A stretch of 64,000 nt of DNA, taken from Rheinheimera tangshanensis (GTDB lineage: Bacteria > Pseudomonadota > Gammaproteobacteria > Enterobacterales > Alteromonadaceae). Positions within the stretch are counted from its first letter, which is position 1. Each line of letters opens with the position of its first letter. Positions 1-7,610 of the stretch are shown here, piece by piece. A model generated the notes under the pieces. It was given only the letters and a program-made list of their open reading frames with translations. It was not told the DNA's origin and made no database searches. The stretch spans positions 1-64,000 of the forward strand of contig NZ_BMLH01000008.1 of the NCBI RefSeq assembly GCF_014645135.1, in the 5' to 3' direction. The position numbers and the translations under genes were made by a program.

Positions 1-83
1 AAAAATCAGTGGTGATCGTCACCGAAGACAAAAAACAATGGAAAGTGCCACCAGCTCTGGTCAATGTGGTGAAAAGTGTTTAG
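1..83 (+). CDS. 3' end of an unidentified core gene (partial)
   Basis: The frame starting at base 3 is open and reads about 26 codons ending in VPPALVNVVKSV, then a TAG stop at 81-83. The other two plus frames hit stops early or have unlikely composition. The composition matches the core genes further right more than the AT-rich defence genes that follow, so this is probably the last chromosomal gene before the defence island. The fragment is too short for me to name a family. Confidence 0.5.
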   Translation, partial: KSVVIVTEDKKQWKVPPALVNVVKSV

Positions 84-237
84 TTAATAAATTGGTCCGT
101 CAATACGTCGTAGAGTGAACGGTTACCTGAAAGCGGACGTTTAAAGGAATAAATGAATTCTTATGCTCGAAATTTTGAAGCCTGAACACAAAACTGAAAA
201 CTGCCAGAACAAGTCTGAGCTAATACAATTAACGTGA
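84..237. other. Intergenic left flank of the defence island
   Basis: This AT-rich spacer lies between the end of the partial core gene and the convergent 3' end of the retron RT gene. I see no convincing terminator stem, tRNA or direct repeat that would mark an integration site. The left boundary of the accessory block must lie in or near this stretch. Confidence 0.4.
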
Positions 238-1395
238 TTAAATTGGCCAAACTATCCGGTCGAAATCCGCTTGGCATTTGCTGGCAAAGTTTTTATCTAC
301 AGCTTTAGCAAATGATAAAAGGCCAATTATGTGATTTCTTAGTCCTATAATGGAGACAAAACCTTTATGTTGAGCATGCTCTACTGGTCCAACATTTTCA
401 CTGTTTAGAAAGAATAGATGTTGCCTTAATCTAGATTTAAATTCCTTTGTTAGCATCACCCCTTTCTCGGTTAGCATAAGACCTAAAATCACTTTTCTCG
501 CTCCTGGATGCAATACTATTGTTTTTGTCTTATTAGGAGATAAGCCGTTAGACGCCATTACACGATATAATTTGTTAATTATGTTGCTACACTCATTTTT
601 TTTCACATCTCGATGGATAGAGAGCACAATATCATCGGCATAGCGTGTATAGATAAAACCCTCTTGAGCGCAAAATTTGTGGATTTCTTGATCTAATCTC
701 AGGGAAGCGAGATTAGAGAGCATTGGGCTTGTTGGAGCTCCTTGAGGGAGAAAGCCTTGTAGAAGCTGCGCGTAGGCAGAAATTGTCTCTCGTCTTCCTG
801 TCGATATCCATTTTTTACTTCTAGATGGAAGCATTGCTCGTTTTTTAGTACAGATTCGAGCGAGCTCAAAAGACAAGAGAGCGTTAAACCCCAGCCCCCT
901 AAAAACTCTGTATACAGATATCTCGTTTATAGATTCAAAAAAATTCTTCAGATCAACTTTGATTACCCATTTCGCGCCAACATGCGCATTTACAGCCTCT
1001 ATTATTGAACTGTCTTTATGAAAAGCCATTGAGCATTGGTGTGGACTAACATGGGAAAGGATATGTTTATTAATCCACTGCTGTGTTTTCTTTAAATCAT
1101 GGGAAGGTACATTTATATTTCTATATCGTTCTTTATCATTTTTACGGCGTTTCCGCTTCCGAATCTGAAAGGTTCGGTAAGAGTCTATCCGGTCATCACG
1201 GCTAACAATGGCTCTTAAAAATCCATAATCAGCTTTCGCCATGTAAGACAGATGCCGTAAGGAGAATATCGGGGTAATTTGAGAGTTTTTAAGCTGTATT
1301 AATGCGGCAGCGTTTAGGCAATTGTCTATCACATCTTCAGAACGTCCGAGCCGTCTAGCTTCTTTTTGAAATAACTGAGAGCTCCATCTGTTCAT
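238..1395 (-). CDS. Retron-type reverse transcriptase
   Basis: This 385-aa RNA-directed DNA polymerase would copy the adjacent msr-msd RNA into multicopy single-stranded DNA. The family landmarks appear in order: YRTFQIRKR near residues 73-81, the NAHVGA element near 136-141 (similar to the retron NAxxH region), VDLKNFFESI at 147-156 holding the first catalytic Asp, LPQGAPTSPMLSNL at 216-229, and the catalytic YADD box at 252-255. The usual VTG triplet of region Y seems to read ILG in KVILGLML (301-308). Full length is normal for retron RTs (about 300-400 aa). The ATG at 1395 is the only plausible start, because the next Met is residue 52. The gene is third in a minus-strand unit behind the effector gene and the ncRNA. 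The RT assignment is near certain, and the retron assignment rests on the context and the flanking inverted repeat. Confidence 0.93.
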   Translation of the reverse strand: MNRWSSQLFQKEARRLGRSEDVIDNCLNAAALIQLKNSQITPIFSLRHLSYMAKADYGFLRAIVSRDDRIDSYRTFQIRKRKRRKNDKERYRNINVPSHDLKKTQQWINKHILSHVSPHQCSMAFHKDSSIIEAVNAHVGAKWVIKVDLKNFFESINEISVYRVFRGLGFNALLSFELARICTKKRAMLPSRSKKWISTGRRETISAYAQLLQGFLPQGAPTSPMLSNLASLRLDQEIHKFCAQEGFIYTRYADDIVLSIHRDVKKNECSNIINKLYRVMASNGLSPNKTKTIVLHPGARKVILGLMLTEKGVMLTKEFKSRLRQHLFFLNSENVGPVEHAQHKGFVSIIGLRNHIIGLLSFAKAVDKNFASKCQADFDRIVWPI

Positions 1396-1634
1396 TTACT
1401 TCGACACCCGCAGGGTGAGGAGGACCGCGCGATTAGGCAAGGCCTCGACGCCATCCGACGCAGTCGGAATTGCGTGGTCATGCTTAGCATCAATCGGATG
1501 CTATTTCCAAGGAGGACAGACTCTGACTCCCCTCTACTCATAATAAAATTATGAGAGAAATGCTTAACACATTGGTCTACAGACGAATGCATTTTACATT
1601 GGTTCAAGCTAAACTCCATTTAGAGCTCTCAGTT
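1373..1634 (-). ncRNA. Putative retron msr-msd RNA with a1/a2 inverted repeat
   Basis: Between the effector gene and the RT gene is about 210 bp with little coding character but dense dyads. A perfect 12-bp inverted repeat (AACTGAGAGCTC on the plus strand at 1373-1384, its complement at 1623-1634) brackets it. This fits the a1/a2 stem that all msr-msd RNAs need. Read on the minus strand, the RNA then has TTTAGC at about 1613-1608 (candidate branching G at 1609, inside the effector stop codon TAG), a hairpin CTCATAA/TTATGAG, and a GTCTGT-CCTCCTTGG segment resembling the msr/msd junction of retron Ec86. The msd-like part has a 7-bp stem (1452-1458 with 1494-1500) and inner hairpins CCGAC-GCA-GTCGG and GCATC-AATCG-GATGC. 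The boundaries and the branch point are inferred. Confidence 0.7.
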
Positions 1635-2889
1635 GTTTAGGAACATAATATATAGGAACATTGTTGTCTAGTTGTTTAGCTAAAGCACCATGTTTTGTTC
1701 TCATAAAATCCAGTTGTTGCTTCCCGAAATCAGTGAGGATGTATTTTTCGTTTATGAATTTACTTGATATAGCTTCTTGATGTAATTCTTGAATCTCTGA
1801 AACTGTTAGCCCTGTTTGCTCTGATATTTCATTCCAAAATTTGTATCTATTTGCGGCCGCTAGGAATACGATCAATCTTGGGGAATGATCTGGTAGATCA
1901 TTTTTCTTAATAAATGTTTGGATATTATTTTCACGTAATTTGATCAAAGCCTTTTCGATATCTAATTGGCTATTTCTCTCCAAAAGGGGAGTGATCGAGT
2001 AATCTATTACTCTACTTTTAAAAATAGGCTGCCATTTAGGTGACGCCCTGAATAGAATCTCAGGAACATTATTTGGAACTCCATAGGAAAACGACATAAG
2101 TGCTCCAATACCACGATAACCTAGAGGATCATATTTTGGTCTCGAGAAAAAACCATCATTTATTGTTTCTTTATTCGGAGCGTATTTGTTACACAAATCG
2201 ATTATACTTTTTCGCTCTTTGATATCGCTAAATACAGTCCATATTGTTGGGCATGGCTCACCTATGTATATTTCTGGCTTAGCTTTGTGCCTTCTGACTG
2301 TCTCGCTTCCAATCTGGGTTGCGCTGTAAGCCACGACATGGAATTTTACTGCTTTTAGAGAGTTCCAACTTCTTATACTTTTAACTTTCCAAAAGGCGTC
2401 GAGGTAATCACAAATTCTTGTCCCGCTGCCAATAAAATCAGTAACAATAATTAGATGACGTACTTTTTGCCCTCTAATCTTATCTGGTCCAGGATGAGTT
2501 ATAACTCGACTGCGTTTAGTTTTGCAGATTTGAGTGATTATGTTGGCTATTACTCCTTCACTACCTACATCCTGTTTATATCTGAATATAGGGTCTATTG
2601 CTTTTGGACCACTCCCTATGGCTCTCTTTACTTTAGTTTGAGTCTCTTTGAATATTTTATGCACAGAGCCTCTTGTTTTTCTAATTTCTCTCTCCGCATA
2701 CAAACCAACAACGCCCTTTTGATTTTGTAGTATTTCGCCGATGAGGAACTTCAACTCCCTAGTTACCTTTTCGACAGAAATATGTCTAATCGAATTCAAA
2801 AGAGATTCTGCCTGAGTTTGATCTTGACACGAAAACTGTGACAACCAGCCTTTTGCTAATTCAGTTGAAATAAATGATTTCCTTTGCAA
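1609..2889 (-). CDS. Retron effector: phosphoribosyltransferase-like protein with C-terminal winged helix
   Basis: The protein has 426 aa. Residues about 140-215 look like a type I phosphoribosyltransferase fold: a hydrophobic strand leads into VTDFIGSGTR (149-158), which occupies the place of the PRPP-binding loop, followed by a helix and the strand KFHVVAYSAT. The acidic pair normal in that loop is reduced to one Asp, so the catalytic competence is uncertain. Residues about 335-400 (LTVSEIQELHQEAISSKFI, then ILTDFGKQQLDF) read as a winged helix-turn-helix. A PRTase plus wHTH effector encoded next to an RT and ncRNA is the layout of type III retrons; here both activities are in one chain. 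The last codons (LRALNGV, stop TAG) contain the a1 repeat, so message and msr overlap. It is probably the toxic arm of an abortive-infection system. The function is inferred from family context. Confidence 0.75.
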   Translation of the reverse strand: MQRKSFISTELAKGWLSQFSCQDQTQAESLLNSIRHISVEKVTRELKFLIGEILQNQKGVVGLYAEREIRKTRGSVHKIFKETQTKVKRAIGSGPKAIDPIFRYKQDVGSEGVIANIITQICKTKRSRVITHPGPDKIRGQKVRHLIIVTDFIGSGTRICDYLDAFWKVKSIRSWNSLKAVKFHVVAYSATQIGSETVRRHKAKPEIYIGEPCPTIWTVFSDIKERKSIIDLCNKYAPNKETINDGFFSRPKYDPLGYRGIGALMSFSYGVPNNVPEILFRASPKWQPIFKSRVIDYSITPLLERNSQLDIEKALIKLRENNIQTFIKKNDLPDHSPRLIVFLAAANRYKFWNEISEQTGLTVSEIQELHQEAISSKFINEKYILTDFGKQQLDFMRTKHGALAKQLDNNVPIYYVPKQLRALNGV

Positions 2890-3068
2890 TTAGACGCCCT
2901 CATTAAAAGTGTGATTTTTGCTTGAAAGCCAACTATAAACCTATCAACAGAATGTTCTTAGCCATCTGCGCATACAAGAAAGCTTCGCCAAGTAATGAGA
3001 TGTTAAAATTTATCTAATGCCACTAAAATCAACGCCAGCGTTTCAAGTTGAGAGTTGTTCAAAATCGT
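2890..3068. other. Spacer between the retron and Gabija-like modules
   Basis: This 179-bp AT-rich gap lies between the end of the helicase gene and the start of the retron effector gene, all on the minus strand. It should carry the retron promoter. I could not pick a convincing -35/-10 pair or a strong terminator by eye. Confidence 0.35.
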
Positions 3069-4217
3069 CTACCTTTCCCAAATAGGGAAGCGTAAACCAT
3101 GTACTTTGTTGTCAGGAACTAAAAAACCGACGCTGTATCTGGCTCGAGTGATCGCAACATACATTCTATTTTGTGCAGTTTCTGCGTCTTGAGAAAAAGG
3201 AGTGTTTCCATCCAAAACGAAATGCATTTGGCTATCGGCCGGCAGAATTAGTACTCGATCAAAGCTCAATCCTTTACTTTTACCAAAATTGCAGCAGCGA
3301 GCGTGAGCAGGAAGAATCTTCTTTCCTGATGAAATACTTGAGCGCAATACAATTGGGTCGTATGCATTGATGTAACCGTCTAAGTCTGATTGTTTAACAA
3401 TAAAAACGCCGAGATGACTACGAAATTCTTCAGGTGTTAAGTCGACAGCAGATTTAGTTGCGCCATAAGTTCCTGCATGAACTGTATCGGCTACCTCGCA
3501 GATTTGCTGTATGCATCTTCGATTAGATGCCAGAACTTCTTCTTTAAAGCCCATCGAATTAAACGCTTTGATTTTGTCTGCAGCTACTTGAGGAGATTTG
3601 TGACCAAAGGATGTTTCGTATACAGTCTGTCTGAAATCGCCGACACAAGTGATAGGGCGTTTCATATATTTACTCAAACTCTTTAATACTTCGTAATCCC
3701 ATCCGACCAAATCTTGTACCTCATCGAAATAGACCTGGCTATAGATATCACCAAGACGTGCTGCAGCCGAGTTTTTTGTTGCTTTCATAATCCGGACTGC
3801 TAGTTTTGCCAAAAAGCCTGTGTGTGCTTTGGTATGGCACTTGGTCAGGAAATGGTCTGGATTGAACTGCTTGTTGTTTAACTGTTCCTTGCGACCAAGT
3901 AACATAGCTGTTGAACCAGGCTTAAGATGAGGATTGCGTTCGTTAAAGAAAATTCCATCTATACGTTTGGGGAAAAACACTTGCTGATATGGTCTAACCA
4001 AGTCTTCCAAATAGAACGAGAACAAACCTTTGACCACGAATCGATCACAACTCCTACCAAAAGCAGCCAAAAATCGATTTCTTAGTTCTTGTTGGTTGCT
4101 GGTGGTGTAGGTCACTACCAGCACTTTGCCGCCGTTCTTTATCTTCGCAATTGATTCTGTAATTATTTTGTGGGTTTTGCCTGACCCTGCGCCAGCTATA
4201 CATAATGTGTTAGACAA
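3069..4217 (-). CDS. gajB: GajB-like UvrD/Rep superfamily 1 helicase (Gabija)
   Basis: The protein has 382 aa with a full set of SF1A motifs: Walker A AGAGSGKT at 8-15, motif Ia VLVVTYTTSNQQE, motif II VYFDEVQDL, motif III ITCVGDFRQTVYET, motif IV region ASNRRCIQQI, motif V GKSKGLSFDRVLIL and motif VI MYVAITRARYSVGFL. The gene overlaps the end of the upstream OLD-nuclease gene by 8 bp and would start at a TTG (4217-4215), preceded by GAGG nine bases upstream. In known Gabija systems GajB is recruited by the GajA tetramer. At 382 aa it is clearly shorter than the roughly 500-aa characterised GajB, yet no motif is missing. It is therefore a compact version rather than a broken gene. The system call rests on pairing with the neighbour. 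Confidence 0.85.
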   Translation of the reverse strand: MSNTLCIAGAGSGKTHKIITESIAKIKNGGKVLVVTYTTSNQQELRNRFLAAFGRSCDRFVVKGLFSFYLEDLVRPYQQVFFPKRIDGIFFNERNPHLKPGSTAMLLGRKEQLNNKQFNPDHFLTKCHTKAHTGFLAKLAVRIMKATKNSAAARLGDIYSQVYFDEVQDLVGWDYEVLKSLSKYMKRPITCVGDFRQTVYETSFGHKSPQVAADKIKAFNSMGFKEEVLASNRRCIQQICEVADTVHAGTYGATKSAVDLTPEEFRSHLGVFIVKQSDLDGYINAYDPIVLRSSISSGKKILPAHARCCNFGKSKGLSFDRVLILPADSQMHFVLDGNTPFSQDAETAQNRMYVAITRARYSVGFLVPDNKVHGLRFPIWER

Positions 4218-5871
4218 AAGTCAGCACCTCGTGAAGAAATGCTGGATACTTGAAAGTTTCGGTGGTTTCGAACAGTCTGATTGCTGAGTCAACTTTCTTT
4301 TTACCCTTACCATCGCCTTTCGTACTCGTAAACCACTCCATGATAAAAGATCGTTTTTCATTGAATGATGGTTTAGCCATGAGCTGCTTGTAGGTCTGTG
4401 TAGATAGCGTTATCTTTGCGAATATGTCCAACTCGACTTCAGTTGCAGAATTTGCTGAAATCAAAGCTGGTTCAAGTGAGAAGTCAGCTTTGTCAGTAGC
4501 AGAAAATAGTTTGATATTTGGGTGCGCTGCGTATGTTTTTTGCGGCTCGGCTACGTTGGACACGTAATCTCCGTCATTGTCGCGCAACACATGTATCGCG
4601 GTGCCTATCTCTTTTCCGATCTCTATAAATGTCTCAAACCCGACTCCACGCACTACAATAATATCTATACCGTCATACTCAGGGAGACGATTATTGTTCT
4701 CCCTTTGGTATATTTTTTTAAGTACCAATTCATCAGATGGCCCTTCGACCAATATAACCTTTTTTGATAGTGCAACCCTCAGCGTGTCGAAACCAGGTAA
4801 TCGCTTAAGCGTTTTTACAACACCTTTGTCTAAGAGATGTAGCCTCTTATAAGAGCTTTGGAGTAAGCAGATTTTATCAATACTTAACTTGTTTAGAACG
4901 TAAGAGCTGTGTGTGGTAAGAAATAGTTGCTTATTACCACGCTGATCTTCGATGTCCTGTATCAGCTTACTAAGTTCAATGTGAGACAAATGGTTTTCAG
5001 GCTCTTCCATCATCACAAGATCTATATCTTTTGACTTATTGTGGAGAGCTAATTTGATCTGCACCTTGCTCTGTTCACCTTTGCCAATCATGTGGAAAGG
5101 TACAGTATCTACCTTAAGCTGCAATCCATTCTGTAAGGCGCCTATTGGCATTGTGTTGGCAGCAATAGTTAGTTTTTTATCAGTGATATTGTTTTCCGAG
5201 TCGAGATCTTGGTTGACTATCTTTACCTCATCAGTTCCATTGAACGACTGAAGAGCCTCTCGATAATTGAGACTTAAGCGATACTCTTCATCTTTTTTAA
5301 GAGCTGTGTTTAAGACGTTGGAAATATACTGATTTTTACCAAAGGTGGGGTGGATCCTCGTGGGGTCGATATAGAGCGCTCTGAATTGTTTGGTCATCGG
5401 CTTTATCGTGTTCCAAGCGAAATCCATCCATTCAACTTTGTAGAATTCGACAGGAATAGTCGTTATCTGTGCTCCAGTAGCAAGGTAGGCATTATATGCA
5501 TCTGTAAAATCTGGATCAAAACACGCTATGACCCGCACTCCTTCGGCATCTTTAAGTAATTTATTATTGGTCCCCCGATAATCTGGCACATGCTTCATGT
5601 AAGCTTCTATAGAAAGGACTGGTAAGTCTGCCGGAGTCTTTGGAGAGTTCAGGAACGCAGTAACAATTTCGCTATTAAATAGATCTGGAGAAAACTCACT
5701 ACTGAATGAGCGGCCACGATATTGGAAGTTAAGTACAATTTCCAATGCCTCTAAGATCGTACTTTTACCGGCATTGTTATCGCCAACCAGGATATTTACA
5801 TCTTCGTTGAAATCAAAAATTTTATCCTTAAACTTCTTGAAATTCAGTACATGAAGTGACTCTACAAGCAC
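4210..5871 (-). CDS. gajA: GajA-like OLD-family ATPase/TOPRIM nuclease (Gabija)
   Basis: This 553-aa protein has an N-terminal ABC/SMC-type ATPase half with Walker A LVGDNNAGKST (28-38), a signature-like GKGEQSK (263-269), Walker B LVMMEEPEN (285-293) and the following switch His in LTTHSS (318-323). The C-terminal TOPRIM nuclease half shows the conserved Glu in LVEGPSDE (374-381) and the acidic RDNDGD (430-435). This is class 2 OLD architecture, and followed by a UvrD-like helicase it defines Gabija, in which a nucleotide-regulated nicking nuclease attacks phage DNA. The length is close to characterised GajA (about 580 aa). Translation starts at GTG 5871 with GGGAG eight bases upstream. A 10-bp dyad lies 36-64 bp upstream. 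The alternative is a generic OLD nuclease system, but the overlapping helicase gene argues for Gabija. Confidence 0.9.
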   Translation of the reverse strand: MLVESLHVLNFKKFKDKIFDFNEDVNILVGDNNAGKSTILEALEIVLNFQYRGRSFSSEFSPDLFNSEIVTAFLNSPKTPADLPVLSIEAYMKHVPDYRGTNNKLLKDAEGVRVIACFDPDFTDAYNAYLATGAQITTIPVEFYKVEWMDFAWNTIKPMTKQFRALYIDPTRIHPTFGKNQYISNVLNTALKKDEEYRLSLNYREALQSFNGTDEVKIVNQDLDSENNITDKKLTIAANTMPIGALQNGLQLKVDTVPFHMIGKGEQSKVQIKLALHNKSKDIDLVMMEEPENHLSHIELSKLIQDIEDQRGNKQLFLTTHSSYVLNKLSIDKICLLQSSYKRLHLLDKGVVKTLKRLPGFDTLRVALSKKVILVEGPSDELVLKKIYQRENNNRLPEYDGIDIIVVRGVGFETFIEIGKEIGTAIHVLRDNDGDYVSNVAEPQKTYAAHPNIKLFSATDKADFSLEPALISANSATEVELDIFAKITLSTQTYKQLMAKPSFNEKRSFIMEWFTSTKGDGKGKKKVDSAIRLFETTETFKYPAFLHEVLTFV

Positions 5872-5906
5872 TTTTCAACTCCCTCTGACACACCAGATAT
5901 AGTGTT

Positions 5907-5935
5907 AAAGATAGCTTGTCATTTTAGCTATCTTT
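5907..5935. promoter_or_regulatory. 10-bp inverted repeat upstream of gajA
   Basis: AAAGATAGCT and AGCTATCTTT form a perfect 10-bp dyad around a 9-base spacer. It sits 36-64 bp before the GTG of the OLD-nuclease gene, where an operator or promoter-overlapping hairpin would lie. Five Ts follow it on the plus strand, so it could alternatively end plus-strand transcripts. No regulator gene is adjacent. Confidence 0.5.
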
Positions 5936-6543
5936 TTCCAATTACTTACCGATTATGGGATCGGACAATGATATTAGCAATAGAAGCAAATCAAACTTTT
6001 TAGGCCGTCGCCCATGCCTCGCTGTTCGCTATTAATAAAGTGGCACTCTGAATTTGGCCATCTGATTGGGACGGAAATGCAGGGCTCTCGAAAAATCGAA
6101 TGTCCGCAGCTAAGGCAAAGCGGACATCCTTTTTTTGGGAGTGCTTGCTCTAGACCGTCGAAATTCGCTCAAAGTGCTGCTCTGTTCTTTGCCAAAAGCG
6201 GACTTTGGACGTGCATGTCCAACACGGTGTTATTTACTTTAACCATAAAGCAGGCACGCTTTGAGCATTGAACAGGCGCATTTATTTGTTGCTGCAGAAG
6301 AAAAAACACTCTAATTTAGAAACTAAACGTGTACCAACGTTAAAATAACAGGCCAGGGAAAAGTAATAATGCGCCAGTACGCTTTTGGACGCGACCAGCA
6401 ATAGCTGGTTGTAAATAATTGAATTTTTATCAATAACTTAACGCTGGTTAGTTAAATGATAAAACCAAAGAACGCGAGTCAGCACAATAAAAAAATTGTT
6501 AGGCGCAAACCGTAGATCGAAGTCTCAATAAAAAAGGATGTAC
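5936..6543. other. Long intergenic stretch between divergent defence modules
   Basis: This is the divergent promoter region between the Gabija-like operon (minus) and the deoxyribosyltransferase-like gene (plus). It is AT-rich in its second half. An 85-codon plus-strand frame exists at 6014-6271 but has unlikely composition and no ribosome binding site. The one clear structure is the hairpin at 6100-6127. A pair of loosely attC-like boxes (6436-6442 and 6498-6504) was examined and not accepted. Confidence 0.4.
6100..6136 (+). terminator. Hairpin followed by T-run
   Basis: ATGTCCGC (6100-6107) pairs perfectly with GCGGACAT (6120-6127) across a 12-base loop, and CC plus eight Ts follow at once. 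This has the form of a rho-independent terminator on the plus strand. No plus-strand gene lies directly upstream, so it may be a relic of a deleted gene or guard the next gene from read-through. Confidence 0.5.
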
Positions 6544-7482
6544 ATGAAAAATCAGCCAAAGCCATTTGTTTTTGTTTTAATGCCATTCGATGAAGCACTC
6601 AATGATACCTATAAATTTGGTATCAAAGGTGCCGCTGAAGACGCAGGAGCATATGCAGAACGGCTTGATGAGCAGATTTTTAATGAAGGAATGCTTGATA
6701 GGATTTTCAATCAGATTAATAAAGCCGATGTAATTGTGGCTGATATGACAGGTCGGAATCCAAACGTCTTTTACGAAGTTGGCTATGCTCACGCTTTAGG
6801 AAAGTATGTAATACTCCTGACCCAAAGTGTCAAAGATATACCTTTCGATTTACAGCACCAACAACATTTGGTTTATGACGGCAGTATAAGCAAGTTGAAG
6901 GAAATGCTTTCAAGCAAAATTAAGTGGGCACTTGAGCAAGAAAGCCCTAAAAAAAGACAAAATGAGTTTCTTTCCTTAAGAATATTTGAAGTAGAAGTCC
7001 CAGCTAATGGTGATGGCGAAGTTCCATTAATCGGTGGCAGCATCCGCCGTCGAGATGAATATTTTACCCTTCCAATTTACATAAGAAATGAATCATCAAG
7101 ACCTGTTACCCCAATAACGCATGCATATCTATTTTTAGAGTCGGACTCCGAAGTCGTTCCTGCAAGCTATACAACTCAACAAACAATTACTAATGCAGGA
7201 ACGCCTCATAGCAAAGAAACAAAAAAAGTTATTCCTCACCAGCTACAAGCATTTGATACATTGGCATTTGAAAATGATGGTGTGCTTACACAGCAAGTAC
7301 GAATTCCAATTTCTTTTGAGGCATTACCACCTGGTGCAATCGAAGATAGACAAATCGGCTTAATGTTCAGAGAAAATGTTCAAGATATGCAACAAAGGCG
7401 CTTTAAGCTTCGAGTTCATACTCAAGATAACATCTTTGAATATACATTTGATTTATGTATTGATATATCACTAAGCGTCTAA
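6544..7482 (+). CDS. Nucleoside 2-deoxyribosyltransferase/TIR-like domain protein
   Basis: The protein has 312 aa from ATG 6544, chosen because AAGGA lies six bases upstream; an in-frame ATG at 6538 would leave no spacing. Residues 6-125 match the deoxyribosyltransferase/TIR-like nucleotide-binding fold: FVFVLMPFDE (8-17), a middle region with helices, ADVIVADMTGRNPNVFYEVG (61-80) with the conserved glutamate at 78, then YAHALGKYVILLTQ. This family includes NAD- or nucleotide-degrading effectors of several defence systems, for example type II retrons. The C-terminal half (about 135-312) is predicted to be mostly beta and I do not recognise it; it may sense or bind a partner. The position in a defence island suggests an immune effector, but activity is inferred. 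Confidence 0.75.
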   Translation: MKNQPKPFVFVLMPFDEALNDTYKFGIKGAAEDAGAYAERLDEQIFNEGMLDRIFNQINKADVIVADMTGRNPNVFYEVGYAHALGKYVILLTQSVKDIPFDLQHQQHLVYDGSISKLKEMLSSKIKWALEQESPKKRQNEFLSLRIFEVEVPANGDGEVPLIGGSIRRRDEYFTLPIYIRNESSRPVTPITHAYLFLESDSEVVPASYTTQQTITNAGTPHSKETKKVIPHQLQAFDTLAFENDGVLTQQVRIPISFEALPPGAIEDRQIGLMFRENVQDMQQRRFKLRVHTQDNIFEYTFDLCIDISLSV

Positions 7483-7515
7483 CAATTGAACTTTCCTCGG
7501 AAATAATACTAATCC

Positions 7516-7554
7516 ATTGATGAGATCCTTCAATTTATTGGAAATCTCATTAAT
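7516..7554. other. 11-bp imperfect hairpin between the two plus-strand island genes
   Basis: ATTGATGAGAT (7516-7526) pairs with ATCTCATTAAT (7544-7554) with one wobble across a 17-base loop, in the 128-bp gap before the FRG gene. There is no T-run after it, so it is more likely a dyad binding site or mRNA hairpin than a strong terminator. Confidence 0.35.
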
Positions 7555-7610
7555 GTCTTGGTCTTAAATTTGAGGGATAGGTCAGCTTATATAATCGAGT
7601 CTGAGGGATT

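Noticed and set aside
1392-1619. 75-codon minus-strand frame between the retron effector and RT genes
   Set aside because: It has no ribosome site, biased odd composition and coincides with the stem-rich ncRNA region.
4522-5559. Several 60-90-codon plus-strand frames antisense to gajA
   Set aside because: They are shadows of the strongly supported gajA gene.
6014-6271. 85-codon plus-strand frame in the divergent intergenic region
   Set aside because: There is no ribosome site or recognisable domain and it crosses the terminator-like hairpin.
6436-7483. Integron-like boxes: ACTTAAC (6436-6442) with GTTAGGC (6498-6504), and GTCTAAC at the stop codon of the deoxyribosyltransferase-like gene (7477-7483)
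   Set aside because: The inner L boxes do not pair, and no GTTRRRY follows the second R''-like box within 150 bp, so no attC site can be supported.
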